From contig NW_024468251.1 of the NCBI RefSeq assembly GCF_002104995.1, positions 1,302,001 to 1,366,000 on the forward strand: a DNA stretch of 64,000 nt, in the 5' to 3' direction. The stretch comes from Linderina pennispora (lineage: Eukaryota > Kickxellomycota > Kickxellomycetes > Kickxellales > Kickxellaceae). Under the pieces are notes generated by a model. The model had not been told where the DNA came from and did not search any database. It worked only from the letters and a program-made list of their open reading frames with translations. Positions within the stretch are counted from its first letter, which is position 1; every line of letters begins with the position of its first letter. The position numbers and the translations under genes were made by a program. Shown piece after piece: positions 9,904 to 21,706 of the stretch.

Positions 9904-10908
9904 ATGGACGCTGTCATAGACGTTTTGCGCGCTGACCCATACAAGGGGGTCCTAAGCCTAGCGGCGTTGCGCAACTTTAGCATCGCCAAGCAGTTCCGCG
10001 ATAACCGCAGCACAATCATGTCCTTGGATTTCGACAGCAAAGGCACACGTTTAATAACAACCAGCAAGGACGAGAGCCTGCATATATATGACACAGATGC
10101 GGGCGTGCGGCGACAGGTTTTGTATAGCAAAAAATACGGCTGCAATTTAGCCCGATTCACAAGGCACGCGGGCAGTATCGTGTACGCGTCGACAAAGGTC
10201 AACGACGAGATCCGGTACATGTCATTGGAGACGAACCAGTATATTCGCTACTTTGCGGGCCATACATCAAACGTCATCAGCATGTCTCTGTGCAGCACAA
10301 ACAGTCTCGTGTCGGGCGACGTCGACGGATGCGTGTATCTGTGGGACTTGAATGTCCCAAAGCCCGTTGGCTCACTAAACGTGCAGGCACGTGCAGTGGT
10401 GGATTGCGACGGGCACGGGCTCACTGTGGCTGCTGTTAACGGGGAGTCGGGCGAGCTCAGTTTGTTTGACGTACGACAGCTGGGAAAGGGCGCATTTGGT
10501 TCGGCCCGACTGGACATATATGGACAGCAAATCGACAGCCTGCAGGTTATGCCGCCATCAGGCGACCGGCTAATAGTGACTATGGACGATGGCTCACATA
10601 GCATTGTCGATGCCTTCTCACTGCAGCCAATGTTGCGTCTCAATGCACCGCGGTCTAGTGCAAAGCAGCCGGTGCAGCAAAGGTGCACTGTGACGCCAGA
10701 TGGCAATGCGGTGATTGCCGGGTGTGCCGACGGCAGTATTGTGATGTGGGAGATAGCGGGAATGGAGGAGCGCGGTGGGTCGACGGATGTTTCGTGCGTG
10801 TGGGGCGGGCTGCATGATGACGGCGCTGTCAATGTGTGTGCTTTCAATCCACATTTAATGATGTGTGCGACTGCTTCAGAATCGCTAGCGTTCTGGACGG
10901 TCAGGTGA
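9904..10908 (+). CDS. SWD2: WD40 protein Swd2/WDR82, COMPASS and cleavage-polyadenylation subunit
   Basis: A 334-residue WD-repeat protein. The family is recognised by the opening motif ([20 protein letters not shown]), [12 protein letters not shown], the [18 protein letters not shown] stretch in the second to third repeats, and the last blade with [13 protein letters not shown]. Swd2 is a subunit of the Set1/COMPASS H3K4 methyltransferase and, in yeast, also of the cleavage and polyadenylation factor; it acts in the nucleus. The ATG at 9904 is chosen because homologs start close to this point; the open frame continues upstream only through non-ATG codons. The promoter is squeezed against a UGGT relic ending about 45 bp upstream. 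Confidence 0.9.
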   Translation: MDAVIDVLRADPYKGVLSLAALRNFSIAKQFRDNRSTIMSLDFDSKGTRLITTSKDESLHIYDTDAGVRRQVLYSKKYGCNLARFTRHAGSIVYASTKVNDEIRYMSLETNQYIRYFAGHTSNVISMSLCSTNSLVSGDVDGCVYLWDLNVPKPVGSLNVQARAVVDCDGHGLTVAAVNGESGELSLFDVRQLGKGAFGSARLDIYGQQIDSLQVMPPSGDRLIVTMDDGSHSIVDAFSLQPMLRLNAPRSSAKQPVQQRCTVTPDGNAVIAGCADGSIVMWEIAGMEERGGSTDVSCVWGGLHDDGAVNVCAFNPHLMMCATASESLAFWTVR

Positions 10909-11069
10909 TCGAGCTAGTGATTTCGCATAACCATGCAAACCAGCATTGAAGCTACATATTCTACATGGTGCTTTTTCTTCAATTTTGTTTTTTGGCGCAA
11001 ATTATTCTAATTCATATTACCCGTTTCTCTATTCAACACGAGCAAATACAGCTTATAAGCAAGGGAACC

Positions 11070-12194
11070 ATGGCAGGCGGATCATCAAACAAGCTGGCAC
11101 TTCCAGGCCAGAACGCATCAGCAAGCACAGAAAAAGGCAAAGCCAAGGAGTCGCCGGCATCCAAGGCCGCCAAGGATCCTGCACCAAGCAGCGGGATTGT
11201 GCTCAGTCCGGCAATGGTCGAGCAAATGCATGCAATTATCCAAAACCACACTGCGCTGAAGAAAGAAGCGGACAACAACGTGCCGTTCACCAGCCATATG
11301 ATCGGGCTTATTGAGATTCCAACCGAGTTCCGCAGCAACATCGCCGACAGCTCGGCAGCCACATCATACATCAACAGCGAGAACGGAAAGGTGCGCGCGC
11401 ATCTGCAGGCAATCAAACCGATTCGCGATGCTACCAACGATCCCGATGCGAAGCGCCGGCTGACCCAGGAGGTGGAGAACATGGAAGCGCACATTTCGAA
11501 GGTGAACAACTTTATGCGGATGTCGTTCCAAGCAGCCATGTCTGGAAACAACACACCGGGGCTGAGGGTTGCGCTGGGCCAGAATGACCAGTCGCAGCGG
11601 CCGGGGTCAAGTAGCGAGACTCCAGCAAAGTCAGTGGCCAACAAGCCATTGAAGCCAGCTACCAGTGCAACTGCTCCTGCCAGCACACCGACGCTCGTGG
11701 TGCGGTCTTCTGCGGCTCCGTCACCGGCGCCCGTGGCTCCATCGCCGGCAGTTGTACCTCAGAATCCGAATACAACGCACGTGCCACTGTCGAGTGCGCT
11801 GGCACATGTTGCGACCCAGAGCATGCGGCAGGCGGGGCCGGTGGATCTGGATGGCGGGTCGCGGATTCTGTCGAAGCGCAAGATCCAGGAGCTGGTGGGC
11901 GAGATTGACCCGACCGAGCGGCTGGAGCCGGAGGTTGAGGATATTCTGTGCGATATTGCGGACGAGTTCATTGAGTCTGTAACGGCGTTTGCGTGCCAGC
12001 TGGCCAAACACCGCAAGGCTGATACGCTGGAGGCCAAGGACCTGCAGCTGCATCTGGAGCGTAACTGGAACATCCGCATTCCTGGATTTGCTGCCGAGGA
12101 GATCCGGTCGGTGCGCAAGACAACGGTTCCGAGCAACCACCAGGAGCGACTGAACGCGATTACAAACACAAAGAATCTGGCAAAGTTTAACTGA
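11070..12194 (+). CDS. TAF12: Transcription initiation factor TFIID/SAGA subunit TAF12
   Basis: A 374-residue protein with a C-terminal histone-fold domain (about residues 265-350) starting at [17 protein letters not shown] and running through [14 protein letters not shown] to [17 protein letters not shown], the hallmark of TAF12. The histone fold pairs with TAF4 in TFIID and Ada1 in SAGA. The N-terminal half is low-complexity Ala/Pro/Ser with a helical segment near residues 75-150. The start at 11070 is the first good ATG; the upstream in-frame extension is hydrophobic and unlikely to be coding. The gene ends 19 bp from the stop codon of the convergent polymerase gene. Confidence 0.92.
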   Translation: MAGGSSNKLALPGQNASASTEKGKAKESPASKAAKDPAPSSGIVLSPAMVEQMHAIIQNHTALKKEADNNVPFTSHMIGLIEIPTEFRSNIADSSAATSYINSENGKVRAHLQAIKPIRDATNDPDAKRRLTQEVENMEAHISKVNNFMRMSFQAAMSGNNTPGLRVALGQNDQSQRPGSSSETPAKSVANKPLKPATSATAPASTPTLVVRSSAAPSPAPVAPSPAVVPQNPNTTHVPLSSALAHVATQSMRQAGPVDLDGGSRILSKRKIQELVGEIDPTERLEPEVEDILCDIADEFIESVTAFACQLAKHRKADTLEAKDLQLHLERNWNIRIPGFAAEEIRSVRKTTVPSNHQERLNAITNTKNLAKFN

Positions 12195-12213
12195 ATACAA
12201 ATTTCGAAAGCCG

Positions 12214-15200
12214 CTATTTGGCCTTCCGAGCGATCCGGCGGACCTCGGTGACGCCGGTGCGCTTGGACCGAGTAGTTCGCGAACCGCTTGAAGAGTTGCG
12301 CATGGCGTGGACCAGCTCAGCTACTTCAGCATTGCCATTGAGCATCTGTGCTGTGAGCCAGACGCTGTCGGGCGCCTTGGAGATCCAAGGCACAGAGTCG
12401 GCCATGGGTGCACGCGACCTCCTGGACTGGCGCTTCGGCTTGTCCATGGCCTCACCGATGGTCTCGGTGTCACGCGGCGGCGGCAGGTCGTGTGCCGGCT
12501 CCATTGGCAGCTCCAGCGGGACTGGGTCCGTCTTGGCCAGCGCTTCGAGCTCCTTCGCACTGGGCAAGGGCATGGGCTGTGACAGGACACTGGGTTCTGC
12601 TGTGCTCTCTTTTGGAGTGTCTAGCTGGCCGCCATTGGTCATATCCAGAATCTCGCTGATTCCAAGGCTCGTTCCTGGCGGAATGGGTGTTGGGTTGGTA
12701 GGCGTGATGCACTCCATATCGACTTCTTTGCGCAGCACATGGTCAACGTCGATTGCCGAGAAGAACGCAACACTCTGCGGCAAGTCCTCAATGCCTAGCC
12801 GGTAGCTGAACAGGCAACGCACCCACAGATTCGCAATCTGCAGTGCTAGTGCTGCTCTGGCCTTGTCCCGATCGGCCACCAGATATCGGATCTCGTCGTG
12901 CACTGAGATCATGAACCGCATGTCAATTGAATGGCGACGTGCCAAGTATGACACGGCAACTAGCAGCAGGTGCAGGTAGTCGACGCCGGAGCTCTGCACA
13001 ACCCAGTTGACCCGCGAAGTCATGAACCGGTCACCGGTGACCTCCTTGCGCAGGGCGTCAGTGATACCACAGCCCAGCACGGGCGTGCGTGGATCATCCG
13101 ACGTTGCAATGGATTCAAGCGCATTGAACATGTAGCTCTCGGTACCGCCATGCCAGAACGGCGTTCCAAAATACGTCTTGTTGCGCATACTTGTTCCCTT
13201 CGTGGCAGCATACAGCTGGTCAGCCTTCTGGCGAGCGACCTCCTCGGTCATATCCGGGTTGAACTGCAGCAGCAACGATGTCGCATACTTTACGCCTGCG
13301 CCGTAGATTCGCCCGTAGTTGAAGATCTTGGCGCTTCCACGGCCAATGCCCAAGATCCGTGCTGTGTTTGAATGCAGGTCGGTGCCAGCGGCCTTGGTCC
13401 CCTGCAGTGTCATCCACCCGAACGCCGTGCCGCCGTGCATACGGAACTGCGAGTCGCCGATGAGCGCCGAGATCCACAGCTCCTCTGAGTCGACATCGGC
13501 ACCTACAAAGCTGTATCCGGGTGGACTGCGGATCATTGATTTGAGCTCGGACCCGATCCGGTTCTTCTTGGCGTTGCTCGCCGTCATCCACGTCGACTCG
13601 ACGCCACGCCTGGTGATCGTGCCCATGGCCACGACCATCGGCAGGATCACGCCTAGAGTGTTGTCGGGGGTGCTGGGCAGGCCAAGCTGCAGAGGCTGGG
13701 AGGTGAGCGCATCCTGGGCGTCGTTGTCCCAGGTGACAAACTGCGACTTGATGCGCTCGCGCGCTGATGTCCAGTACGAGCTCATTGCATTCATCTCCAT
13801 TGCCTCCTTGGCCATGGCATAGGTTGAGGTCAGTGTGCCGTCGTCAATTGCGGTCTGGTAGCCTTTAGCCAGTGGGTTGCCGCAGTTTGCTGATTCGCCG
13901 TCCTTGTGCGGTACCTTGAAATACACAAACTTGCCATTGTCTGTGGCAGGAATCGGCTCGTAGTTTTCGTTCTCGGGGTCCACTGGAAACTCCAGGGCCG
14001 CATGTTGATGAATGCTGGCAGGTCCAGATGTGGCTCTGCCGAGCTTGGATGCTGCAGTTCGAGCATACACGCATCGTAGTGGTCCTGTGGCACTCGGAAA
14101 GTCCATCCATGTGTGGCCGAATGGTACAGTGGATGCCCGATCCATTTGAGCTTCAGCAAATACGGAGCAACGCGGGACCGGACCGTCACATGCACGCGCT
14201 TTTCTTTGCGGTCCCAGATCTCGCGGTACCACTTTGGGTATCCCGGCAGCACTTGCTTTGTATACGGCCGTGGCTCGCCGTTTTTTGCATATGATCCGTC
14301 TTTCTTAAACTTTGGCTTTGTGTACTTTTGTGGTTCGACGGTCCAGTCCAAATTCTTGAGCCACGGGTCCTGCATCGGGTCCTTGACCGCCAGTGCCTCC
14401 TCGGCCAGGTTGCGAAGCTTCTCCTCGACGTCGGTCGACACCTGCTCAAACAGCCTCTCTGACCTTTGCACGTACTCTGTCCACGACTTGTCTACAGGCA
14501 AGTACCCCTCCGACATCATCAGCATGCCAGCAAACGACACCGGGTGCGGGCATTTCTTCAGAAACGCCGGGAAGACCTTCAGGAACACGCGCAGCGTGAT
14601 CTCGACGTCGCATGCACAGTAGTCCATCAGATCGTTGAACTGGCTGCGGATCTCTGCCAAGGTCCCGTCGACAAACACATTGCGGCGCCCCTTATCCATT
14701 GTAATTCCGCAGTAGTGCAGTGCGACCTCCTTCAGGCTGTTGAGCGAGCTGACGTCAAAGAACTTGCCCGTGTCGGCATTCAGCTTCAGAAACTCCTCGT
14801 CCTGCTCCCTCTTCGCCTTTGAATACTTGACCCAGTGCAGCCGCTGCTGGTTGCATAGGCCGCCTGACGACACATGAAGAGACATGGTGTCCAGAAATGC
14901 TGTGGGTGGGCGCTTGATCTGGCGCTCCTCCTGGATGCGCGCCCGGTCGTATCCGATATTGTGTCCTATGACGATCCGTGGGGTTTGGTTCGCGGGATCT
15001 TGGATCGGGATCAGATGGCGCGGGTGCGGCGACTCACCCGTCAGGTACGGCGACACCCACCCGTACCATGCATTCTCTGACACTGCCGTGGCCAGCACCG
15101 AGTATGGCGACTCTGGCACCAGCACCTCGACATCAAACACCAGGCACTCATCGCCAGCATCAGGACAGGCCACCCGCCTCACAGACCCATCCCTGCCGTA

Positions 15201-15611
15201 CCGCGTCCATCCGCTCTGAAACACCCACTGGCCGGGCAGTGGCCGCTCGGGTGCTTTGGGCCCGCCAGATTCGACAAAGTTCTTGGCAATGCCGAGATAC
15301 GGCTCTGCGACGAGCTTGCCGATATGCCGGAAATGAGCGTCAATGTCGTTGCCGATGAGGGCCGGCGGCGAAAAGTCGACCATGGCCACGGGCTCGGTCT
15401 CTTTGCCGTAGATGCCTTGTGACTTTAGGTGGTCGACTGCGATCTTGATCTGCTCGGTTGTCGCTGCTGCGTACTTTTGCCGAGGAAACACGCCCTGCCG
15501 GAGCTTCGCCGCCAGCATTGGGATGTCCAGCTCGCTGTGCCGTGTGCTGACCCATCGCCGGAGGCGCCGTGTGTGTCGGAGCGTGGGCCGTAGCCGGAGT
15601 AGCTGTGACAT
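12214..15611 (-). CDS. MIP1: Mitochondrial DNA polymerase gamma catalytic subunit (split by a one-base frameshift)
   Basis: Two overlapping minus-strand frames together encode about 1132 residues of a family A polymerase. The ATG at 15611 opens an arginine-rich presequence for mitochondrial import. Exonuclease motifs are FDVEV (Exo I), GHNIGYDRARI (Exo II) and YCACDVE (Exo III). Polymerase motifs are ADVDSEELWI (A), FNYGRIYGAG (B) and VHDEIRYLV (C). A fungal-type C-terminal tail of about 180 residues is rich in Pro and Ser. The frame changes near 13992, where one base seems missing, most simply a G in a GG run; restoring it joins NMRPW to EFPVDPENENYEP. The gene is needed for mtDNA maintenance, so an assembly error is likelier than a mutation. 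It shares a 187-bp divergent promoter with EMC2. Confidence 0.92.
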
Positions 15612-15798
15612 TGAGAAATGCGAATTTGTGTGGAGCAAAGAGGAAAAAAAAAGGTGCTATGATTATTGCCATCACAATTTTAAATCAGACACGCGTGCCC
15701 GCTGATGGCTGCTCCAGTCCCCGCTTTTTCGCTTCCCGTTTGACTTTCTTTTTTTTTTTTTTCTAGTTTTAGTTTCTTCACACTTCAGTTTACACAGA
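15612..15798. promoter_or_regulatory. Short bidirectional promoter, MIP1/EMC2
   Basis: The 187 bp between two divergent start codons contain a T-rich tract near 15747-15763 and no other gene. Such poly(dA:dT) tracts are known nucleosome-excluding elements in fungal promoters; their use here is inferred. Confidence 0.5.
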
Positions 15799-16806
15799 AT
15801 GAGCGCGGCTCTTGAACTTCTCGGCGAAATCAGACAGTCCTCGGAGCGCCGTCCGTTTGAGGTCCTGAAGCTTGCCGAGCCCCTCTTGAACAAGGGCACC
15901 ATCAGACAGGCCGGAGATGAGAGTACGTAGTTTATAATTCCAAAATGCGCGGGCGCACAGCGAGATGAGGCAACTGCAACTAATCACAACTCTAGTCTGG
16001 CTGGTGTACGAGCAGGTGTTCCTGGCCGCCCTGGACGAAGGCCAGTTTGATCTGGCCAAGAGCATCCTGGACCAGCTCTACAGGCAGTTCCCGGGCTCGC
16101 AGCGCGTCAAGCGCCTGTACGGGCTGATCAACGAGGCCCTGAGCCACCCCGAGGAGGCCCAGCAGCTGTACAAGGAGATGTTGGCTGCCGACGAAACCAA
16201 CGTGCTGGCGGCAAAGCGGCAGATCGCCATGCTCAAGGCGTCGGGCGACCACGCGCTGGCCATCGGCGAGCTCAACACGTACCTGGACACGCACTCGAAC
16301 GACTTTGAGGCATGGCTTGAGCTTGCCCACCTGTACCTTGGGCAGCACATGTATGCGCAGGCTGCGTTCTGCCTCGAGGAGGTGATTCTGCAGCAGCCAG
16401 CCAACCACTATTTCCATCTAAAGTACGCCGAGCTGCTGTACTCGATGGGCAGCCTGGACAAGGCGCTCAAGGAGTTTCTGCGCGTCACTGAGCTCTCGAC
16501 CGACAACATCAGGGGTTCTATGGCGTGAAGCTGTGCGCTGATCGGATTATCGGGGTCAACGCGGCCAGCAAGGGGAAGAAGCCGGCGAGTCTGAAGGTCG
16601 AGGGCGCGCCTCAGGGCCCGATGCTGGAGAGGCTAGCGCAGCTCGCCACTGAGCGTCTGGCGGCGGTCTACTCGAAGGCGCCCGAGGCGTGCAAAAAGAC
16701 CAAACGAGGAGTGGCTCAAGGCATAAGCATCGCCTCACCTTTACACAAGACGACCCATGATGCGCACATCTACCGTTTAAGACTGCAAGAGCGAGGTTAT
16801 AAATAA
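15799..16806 (+). CDS. EMC2: ER membrane protein complex subunit 2 (TPR protein), one intron, one-base frameshift
   Basis: Exon 1 is 15799-15922 and exon 2 starts at 15996; the 73-bp intron has a GTACGT donor, a CTAAT branch site and a TAG acceptor. Splicing makes GDEIWLVYEQV, a conserved EMC2 motif. TPR-type repeats follow (RQFPGSQRVKRL, AWLELAHLYL, AAFCLEEVIL). EMC2 is a cytosolic subunit of the ER membrane insertase. The frame breaks at the G run 16512-16515, where one G seems lost; the next frame resumes with FYGVKLCADRI and runs to 16806. A second shift near 16705 is possible, because another frame gives a neat EEWLKA ending. Both breaks look like sequencing indels in a conserved gene. 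Confidence 0.88.
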
Positions 16807-17105
16807 CGGGTCGACATGCTCAGCTGTTGGCCAATTAGCCGTAGATTGGCCTCGTTGTACAGCATGTAAACCGTGTGCCGGTCGGCCCAATATCAATGAA
16901 AACTGCGCTTCCCTCCCGCTACGTGACAAATGACATCCTCTGCTCGGACTGCGTGCTGAGTTCGGCTGGCACGTCCACCGCCTGGTGGTGGGCGTCGTAC
17001 TGCTAGCTGTACATGTAACTGAAATAATGTAATCTGGAAACGAGGGCGGAAAAGATAAAGAAAGAAAGGAGTATTTTGGAAAGAGAGATATTTTAGGGGG
17101 TTGCT
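16807..17105. other. Intergenic between convergent EMC2 and PDE genes
   Basis: About 300 bp between the two convergent stop codons. It holds A/G-rich stretches near 17045-17095 and no gene that I can see. Confidence 0.5.
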
Positions 17106-20100
17106 TTACACGCCAGAGGTTGTGGCAGAATCAGAATGCTGGCTGTCGGGCGGTGACGGCACAGTCGCCGCCAGCAGCTTCGCCTCGCCATGGCTGCACG
17201 ACTCATCGCCGTGCCTGTTCGCGGTGTTGACAGTCAGTGTGCTAGTCGTGTACGAAATGGATGTGACGGACCGCTTGGGAAAAAAGTCCGGCGCCGAGTC
17301 TGTTGACGCAGCCCTGGTGCTGCTGACATCATGGGCCACGGTCTGCTTCAGGCCGTACGGGATCTCCGGCACACGGCCATGCGCCTTGATGAAGGTCCAG
17401 TTGCGGATGTTGTGCTCCAGCTGCTCTGGCATAAACTGCAGCTCGGGCACAAGGTCCGCCACCGCCTGGAACAGCGGCCGCCCGCAGCCCTCGTAGAACG
17501 CAATCTGCGACGCGGGCACATTGTCGGTGTCCACCACGATGCTGCGTGGCAGGCCGAGCGACTCCTCAATGTCGCCCTGCAGTGTCACCTCGCGGTTCAG
17601 CCGCTTCGTCCACCGCTGCGAGGACGTCGAATGGCCGGACGATGTTGCTGATATCCGCGCACTTGAGGATGCTGGCCGCCAGCTGACACCGCTCGGCCTC
17701 GTGCTGCTGCGCTGTCAGTGGCAGATTGGAGCCCGAGTGGAAGCGCTCGTGCTGCGCCTTGCATTTCCCAATGAATTCAAAGTGCCGCGCCATGTCGGTG
17801 GCCAGGATCGCGTGGACCGCCACTCGCCGCAGCTCCTCGTAGTCGAAGCTGGTGCTGCTCGCGTCGGCATGGCGGGCAATGAAGTCGGTGAAGTAGTACG
17901 ACATGATCATCGAGAAGCACGCCGCGTGGAAGTTCTCCAGCACCGACTGGTCGTTGTACACCTCCGCCAGCTGCGTGCGTGCCCGCACCATAAACGCATT
18001 GTTCAGGCCCGGGTGGCCCAGGTCGTGGCACAGCGAGGCCACAATCAGCGCCAGGGCATCCACCGGTCGCAGGATGCTGCGTATCGGGAACGACGTCTCC
18101 GCCGGGGTCCGCAGGGACGCCCGCCTGAACCCCGACTTGTTGAACAGCCCCAGCGAATGCAGCATGTAGAATGTGCACTGTGTGACGTCGATTGCGTGGT
18201 GGAAGTTGTGGTACGGGTTGTCGTAGTACGCCGTCTCCAGAATCGCCACGAACCGCTGCACCCGCGGTACCCGCAGCTCCAGCTCCACGCACGCCGCCGC
18301 ATCCATGATCATCACAACTGCGCTGTCGAGCAGGTCGCGCCTGGACATCTCCCACGGGTTGAATGACCACTCCAGGAGCTGCGCCCGAAGCAGCTGCGCC
18401 CTTGCGCTCTCCATAAAGCCCGACTCGGCGCCATCTGCGCCCAGGTACTCGCTGTCGACCACCACGTCTCCAAACACATCCCCGTCAGGCGGTGCTGTCG
18501 CTCCAATCGACGGGATAAACTGCCGGATAAAGTCCTCCTCGAATGCTGCATTCCGCCCGTCTGCAGTGCTTGCTCCGTTGAACGCGTCTGTGCGTATCCG
18601 CCGCTGGAAGATCTTCTGCTGCGGCGCCTCCAGGACGCTGTCCTGCGAGCCGTGAATAGGCTGCTGTGGGCACGAGAACACATTCAGCCACAGGCTGTGC
18701 ACTGTCTGTGCGGATACCGGCTTGATCAGGTAATTGAGTGCTCCCATGCTCGCCACCTGCCGCATAAAGCCCGGGTCCCGTGACGTGCTCATGGCTACTG
18801 TTGGCCGGGGCGTCGTGGGACAGCAGAACGAGTTGCGTCGCCGTTGCATGTCGAATCCGGATGCCGGCGGGGTGTGCGGTTGTGTTGTCGTATCGGAAGC
18901 CGCCATCGTGTGCAGGGATGTGGTCATGGTACAGATACAGAGCAATAATTAATTGTGCAATACAAGGAAGAAGGGAGCAGGTAGTTAGCTTCAGGCTGTT
19001 TGCGGCGAGTAAAATACAGAGTATATAGAACAGGTGGGGCGGTGTCAGGAGAGAGAAAAGGAGCGAAAAGGGCCGTCGGTAGAGCAATAAAACGGCAGCG
19101 GCGGGCAGAAAGAAAGTAACAAGGCCGCCGGCGGTGGTGGCAGCGGGCGGCGGTGCTCTGACACTAACGGGTGCTGCCATGCCCCCTTCACTGAGAGGCC
19201 TCCGTGTCTCCCCAAGTGGGAAATTCTGGCCAGTGAGAAGCACGCATAGACGAGGGAAAATGGCGGGGGGTGGGTTGGTGGGCCACAAAAGGGCTTGAAA
19301 AAGCTGCGTGTGCATACAGGGATTGTCCGCTGCCATGGCTGCTGCAGTTTCTGCATTATTGCTCAGACAGCTTTTGCAAGGCCGACTTGCCCGCTCGAAA
19401 ATGCGGGTGCTGAGGCGCGTAGAAGAGCCGCATAGAGCGAGCCTTTGGCGTGTCGAGGGCGCGGAGCAGGTTTGCCGCCTCTCCAAGCGACAGAGCAGAA
19501 ACCACCTGATTAGCATGCAAAAGGGCATTGGGCCCACCGCAAAAAAGGGAAAATCCAGAGTGGCGGGCCAGACTATTGGCCAGCTTGCCTGGCGAATAAA
19601 AGCGAGATTTGCAGCCCCTCACAAAACCCACCATTTCAGAATGCAACTGAGAAGCTATGTGTGAAGCTGCTTTTCGAGCCACAAGCCCGACAAAAGGACG
19701 GATTGCCACAACACGACATTCCCAACCCACCCCCATCGTGTGTGCTGGAACTGACGCGTTTGGGTGTCATGCGCAAGACGCCATATTTGGGCACAGGGAC
19801 ACGACATCCATTGGGCAGGCCACTCCCATGGGCGACGGCGGTGGTGTGACACCCACCAGCTGCCCCGGGACCCCCGTGCTGCAGCACATGTCCCGCTGCA
19901 GGCGCAAGCAAAAAGATGTGTCCATGGGAAGCCCGGCATGCGACAACAATGCCCCCGTGGCCTGACCGCTCGTCCCGCCACACACTATATCTGCGAATTC
20001 TTACCTATGGGAGCCACGTTCCGGAACACGCCAATCGCCGCATAATGCGCAATGACACGCAGGAGAGCCAGGCCATACGGTCCTTCTGCGTCCGAGCCGC

Positions 20101-20566
20101 ACTGCTTCCCGTCCTCGGGGCTCGCCGGCGGCGTATAGATCGGGCCTTGCCGGCTACTGCGATCAAACGTATCGTCCACATCGATTAGCACGATGATGGT
20201 GCGCTGCCCCGTGTTGTTGAAGATCCACCGCAGCGCCGTGTCTCCAGACAGAACCGCCACGACTACAGATACCCGGTTTTAGCACAACCCCCGCTCTTTG
20301 CCCTCCCACGGCCACTGCATCTTGTTTCCTTTGTCGTCATTGTTACCTTGGCTGTATATTTCAAGTAGTTCCTGCACGAAAACAACGTCGTCCCGTGCCG
20401 GCCCCGTGCGGAGGCGCGGACTGCCCTCATTTGTCGTAGTGTGATACACGCCTTTGAGAAACCGCCTGTCAACAATAAGCACAGTGCAACTCTTTGGCGA
20501 CATCTGACCCTCCATGCCTGCTGCCGTTGCCACACTATCTGCACTCTCGCCGATGCATCCAGCCAT
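17106..20566 (-). CDS. Receiver domain-3',5'-cyclic nucleotide phosphodiesterase hybrid (RegA-like), three exons, one frameshift
   Basis: My model is exon 1 20566-20347, exon 2 20262-20005, exon 3 18797-17106, about 722 residues. Donors are GTAACA and GTAAGA, acceptors TGTAG and CAACAG, and all phases agree. The spliced N-terminus forms a receiver domain: TVLIVD with Asp33, LSGDTALRWIF, then VLID with likely phospho-acceptor Asp101, a ~40-residue insertion, PIVAMST, and LIKPV with Lys185. The usual second acidic residue of strand 1 is replaced by Arg. The C-terminal half is a class I PDE: YHNFHHA, CHDLGHPGLNN, ATDMARH, CADISN. An extra C near 17622 breaks the frame after RPFDV; removing it gives SQRWTKRLN. 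The protein would hydrolyse cAMP or cGMP under phosphorelay control, as RegA does in Dictyostelium; that role is inferred. Confidence 0.8.
18798..20004 (-). other. 1.2-kb intron of the phosphodiesterase gene
   Basis: Inferred from the exact joining of two half-receiver sequences: PI ending exon 2 and AMST starting exon 3 share a valine codon (G plus TA). At 1207 bp it is far longer than the other introns seen here (60-490 bp). Minus-strand ATGs near 18927 could start a shorter PDE lacking the receiver. I found no other gene inside. Confidence 0.65.
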
Positions 20567-21706
20567 TTACCTCTTGGAATAAATAAATAATGTGACGCAA
20601 ATAAACTGTGCTGCGCGATCTCGTTTACTAGGAGCTGGGCCCACCAAACTGGAACAGCTGCCAATGCTCAGGCATACAGAGAAATAAGAATAGTGAGCGT
20701 ATCGAATAAGCTTTTTAGGCTAACTGGGCATGCAAGAAAAAAGGGGCCGGTTTTGGTGAAGGGCAGTAAACGGTACTTTTTGCGCGGTCCTCCAAATAAA
20801 AGCAGTGTTTCTGGATAGCGCTGCTACTTTTAAGCTCGCTGGCTCCTCCGAAATAACAAAAGGGCGCTTCAAATAACTGAAAGACACGGGTTCCAAGAAA
20901 AATGCTCCAAAAAAGCAAGGGCCCGGGAAGGAAGAAAATGGAAAGGATATGAAAAAGCAGAGAGAGAAGGAAAGGAAAAGAGGGACGGCACAGGAAATAA
21001 GGCGTTTTCTGGGCCCTCGTTTTTGTCTCTGGGCGAAACAGGAAAACGAGCCACACCGATTTTTTGTGATTCGCGCACACCTGCCGAGGCAGGACACCCT
21101 GAGCAAGATAGGGACGCCAACGGCTGTAAACAAACGGCCGCCTTCCTCTGCCCCTTTTTCGGGGTGGACGGACCAGGATGGAGTCAATAAAAACGGAGCG
21201 CAGTCACCAGTCGGTGGAACCCCGCACACGTCCCGGCAAACAGCGGATATAAAGGAATTCATATCAAATACAGGCTGGTTTATGAAGTCGGCGTCAGGCA
21301 GTGCAGGCATTTGGAAGTGGTGGCTCCTGCTTGCTTGTGTGCAAATGCACAATGCATGCTGAAATTTTGCGCTGTGTCTGCCTGGTGCATGGGGCGCAGG
21401 AAATATCATCGGGCAGCACCATCCACTAGCGCGCAATCAGCGCTGCTTGGTTCACACGCTTCGCTCTCCATAAAAATGGCCATCGCGCCCACTGCTTCTT
21501 AATTCGGAGATGCGGAGAGGGACAGGAGTGGCCACAGCCGACCCAAGCGCATGGGCTTGCGATCTATTTCTACACACTGCTTCTGTACTCTTGTCTATTT
21601 TCTCCTCTGCCTTCCAAAACTCTAGCACCCCCGTCCACCTTTGCTTGCCTCCGACAACCCGCCGCCGATAATATATCCGTGCTCCTGGCCGCCAAAGGAA
21701 AACAGG
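20567..21706. other. Intergenic, divergent promoters of the PDE and Nem1-like genes
   Basis: About 1.1 kb. It contains purine-rich runs (20935-21000) and several A-rich tracts. The longest frame, a 238-codon minus-strand one, is low-complexity Phe/Ser/Pro sequence and I do not count it as a gene. Confidence 0.5.

Noticed and set aside
11665-11982. Second open frame within TAF12
   Set aside because: It overlaps the low-complexity and histone-fold region in another frame and has only Arg/Trp-rich composition.
17521-18366. 281-codon plus-strand frame over the PDE exon
   Set aside because: Antisense shadow of the conserved phosphodiesterase sequence; Arg/Val/His-rich with no motifs.
18870-18945. 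PDE start at the ATGs near 18927 as the main start
   Set aside because: It would leave half a receiver domain. The upstream exons complete the domain with exact splice phases, so I keep it only as a possible alternative start.
20720-21436. 238-codon minus-strand frame upstream of PDE
   Set aside because: Low-complexity Phe/Ser/Pro sequence arising from purine-rich DNA on the opposite strand; no domain features.
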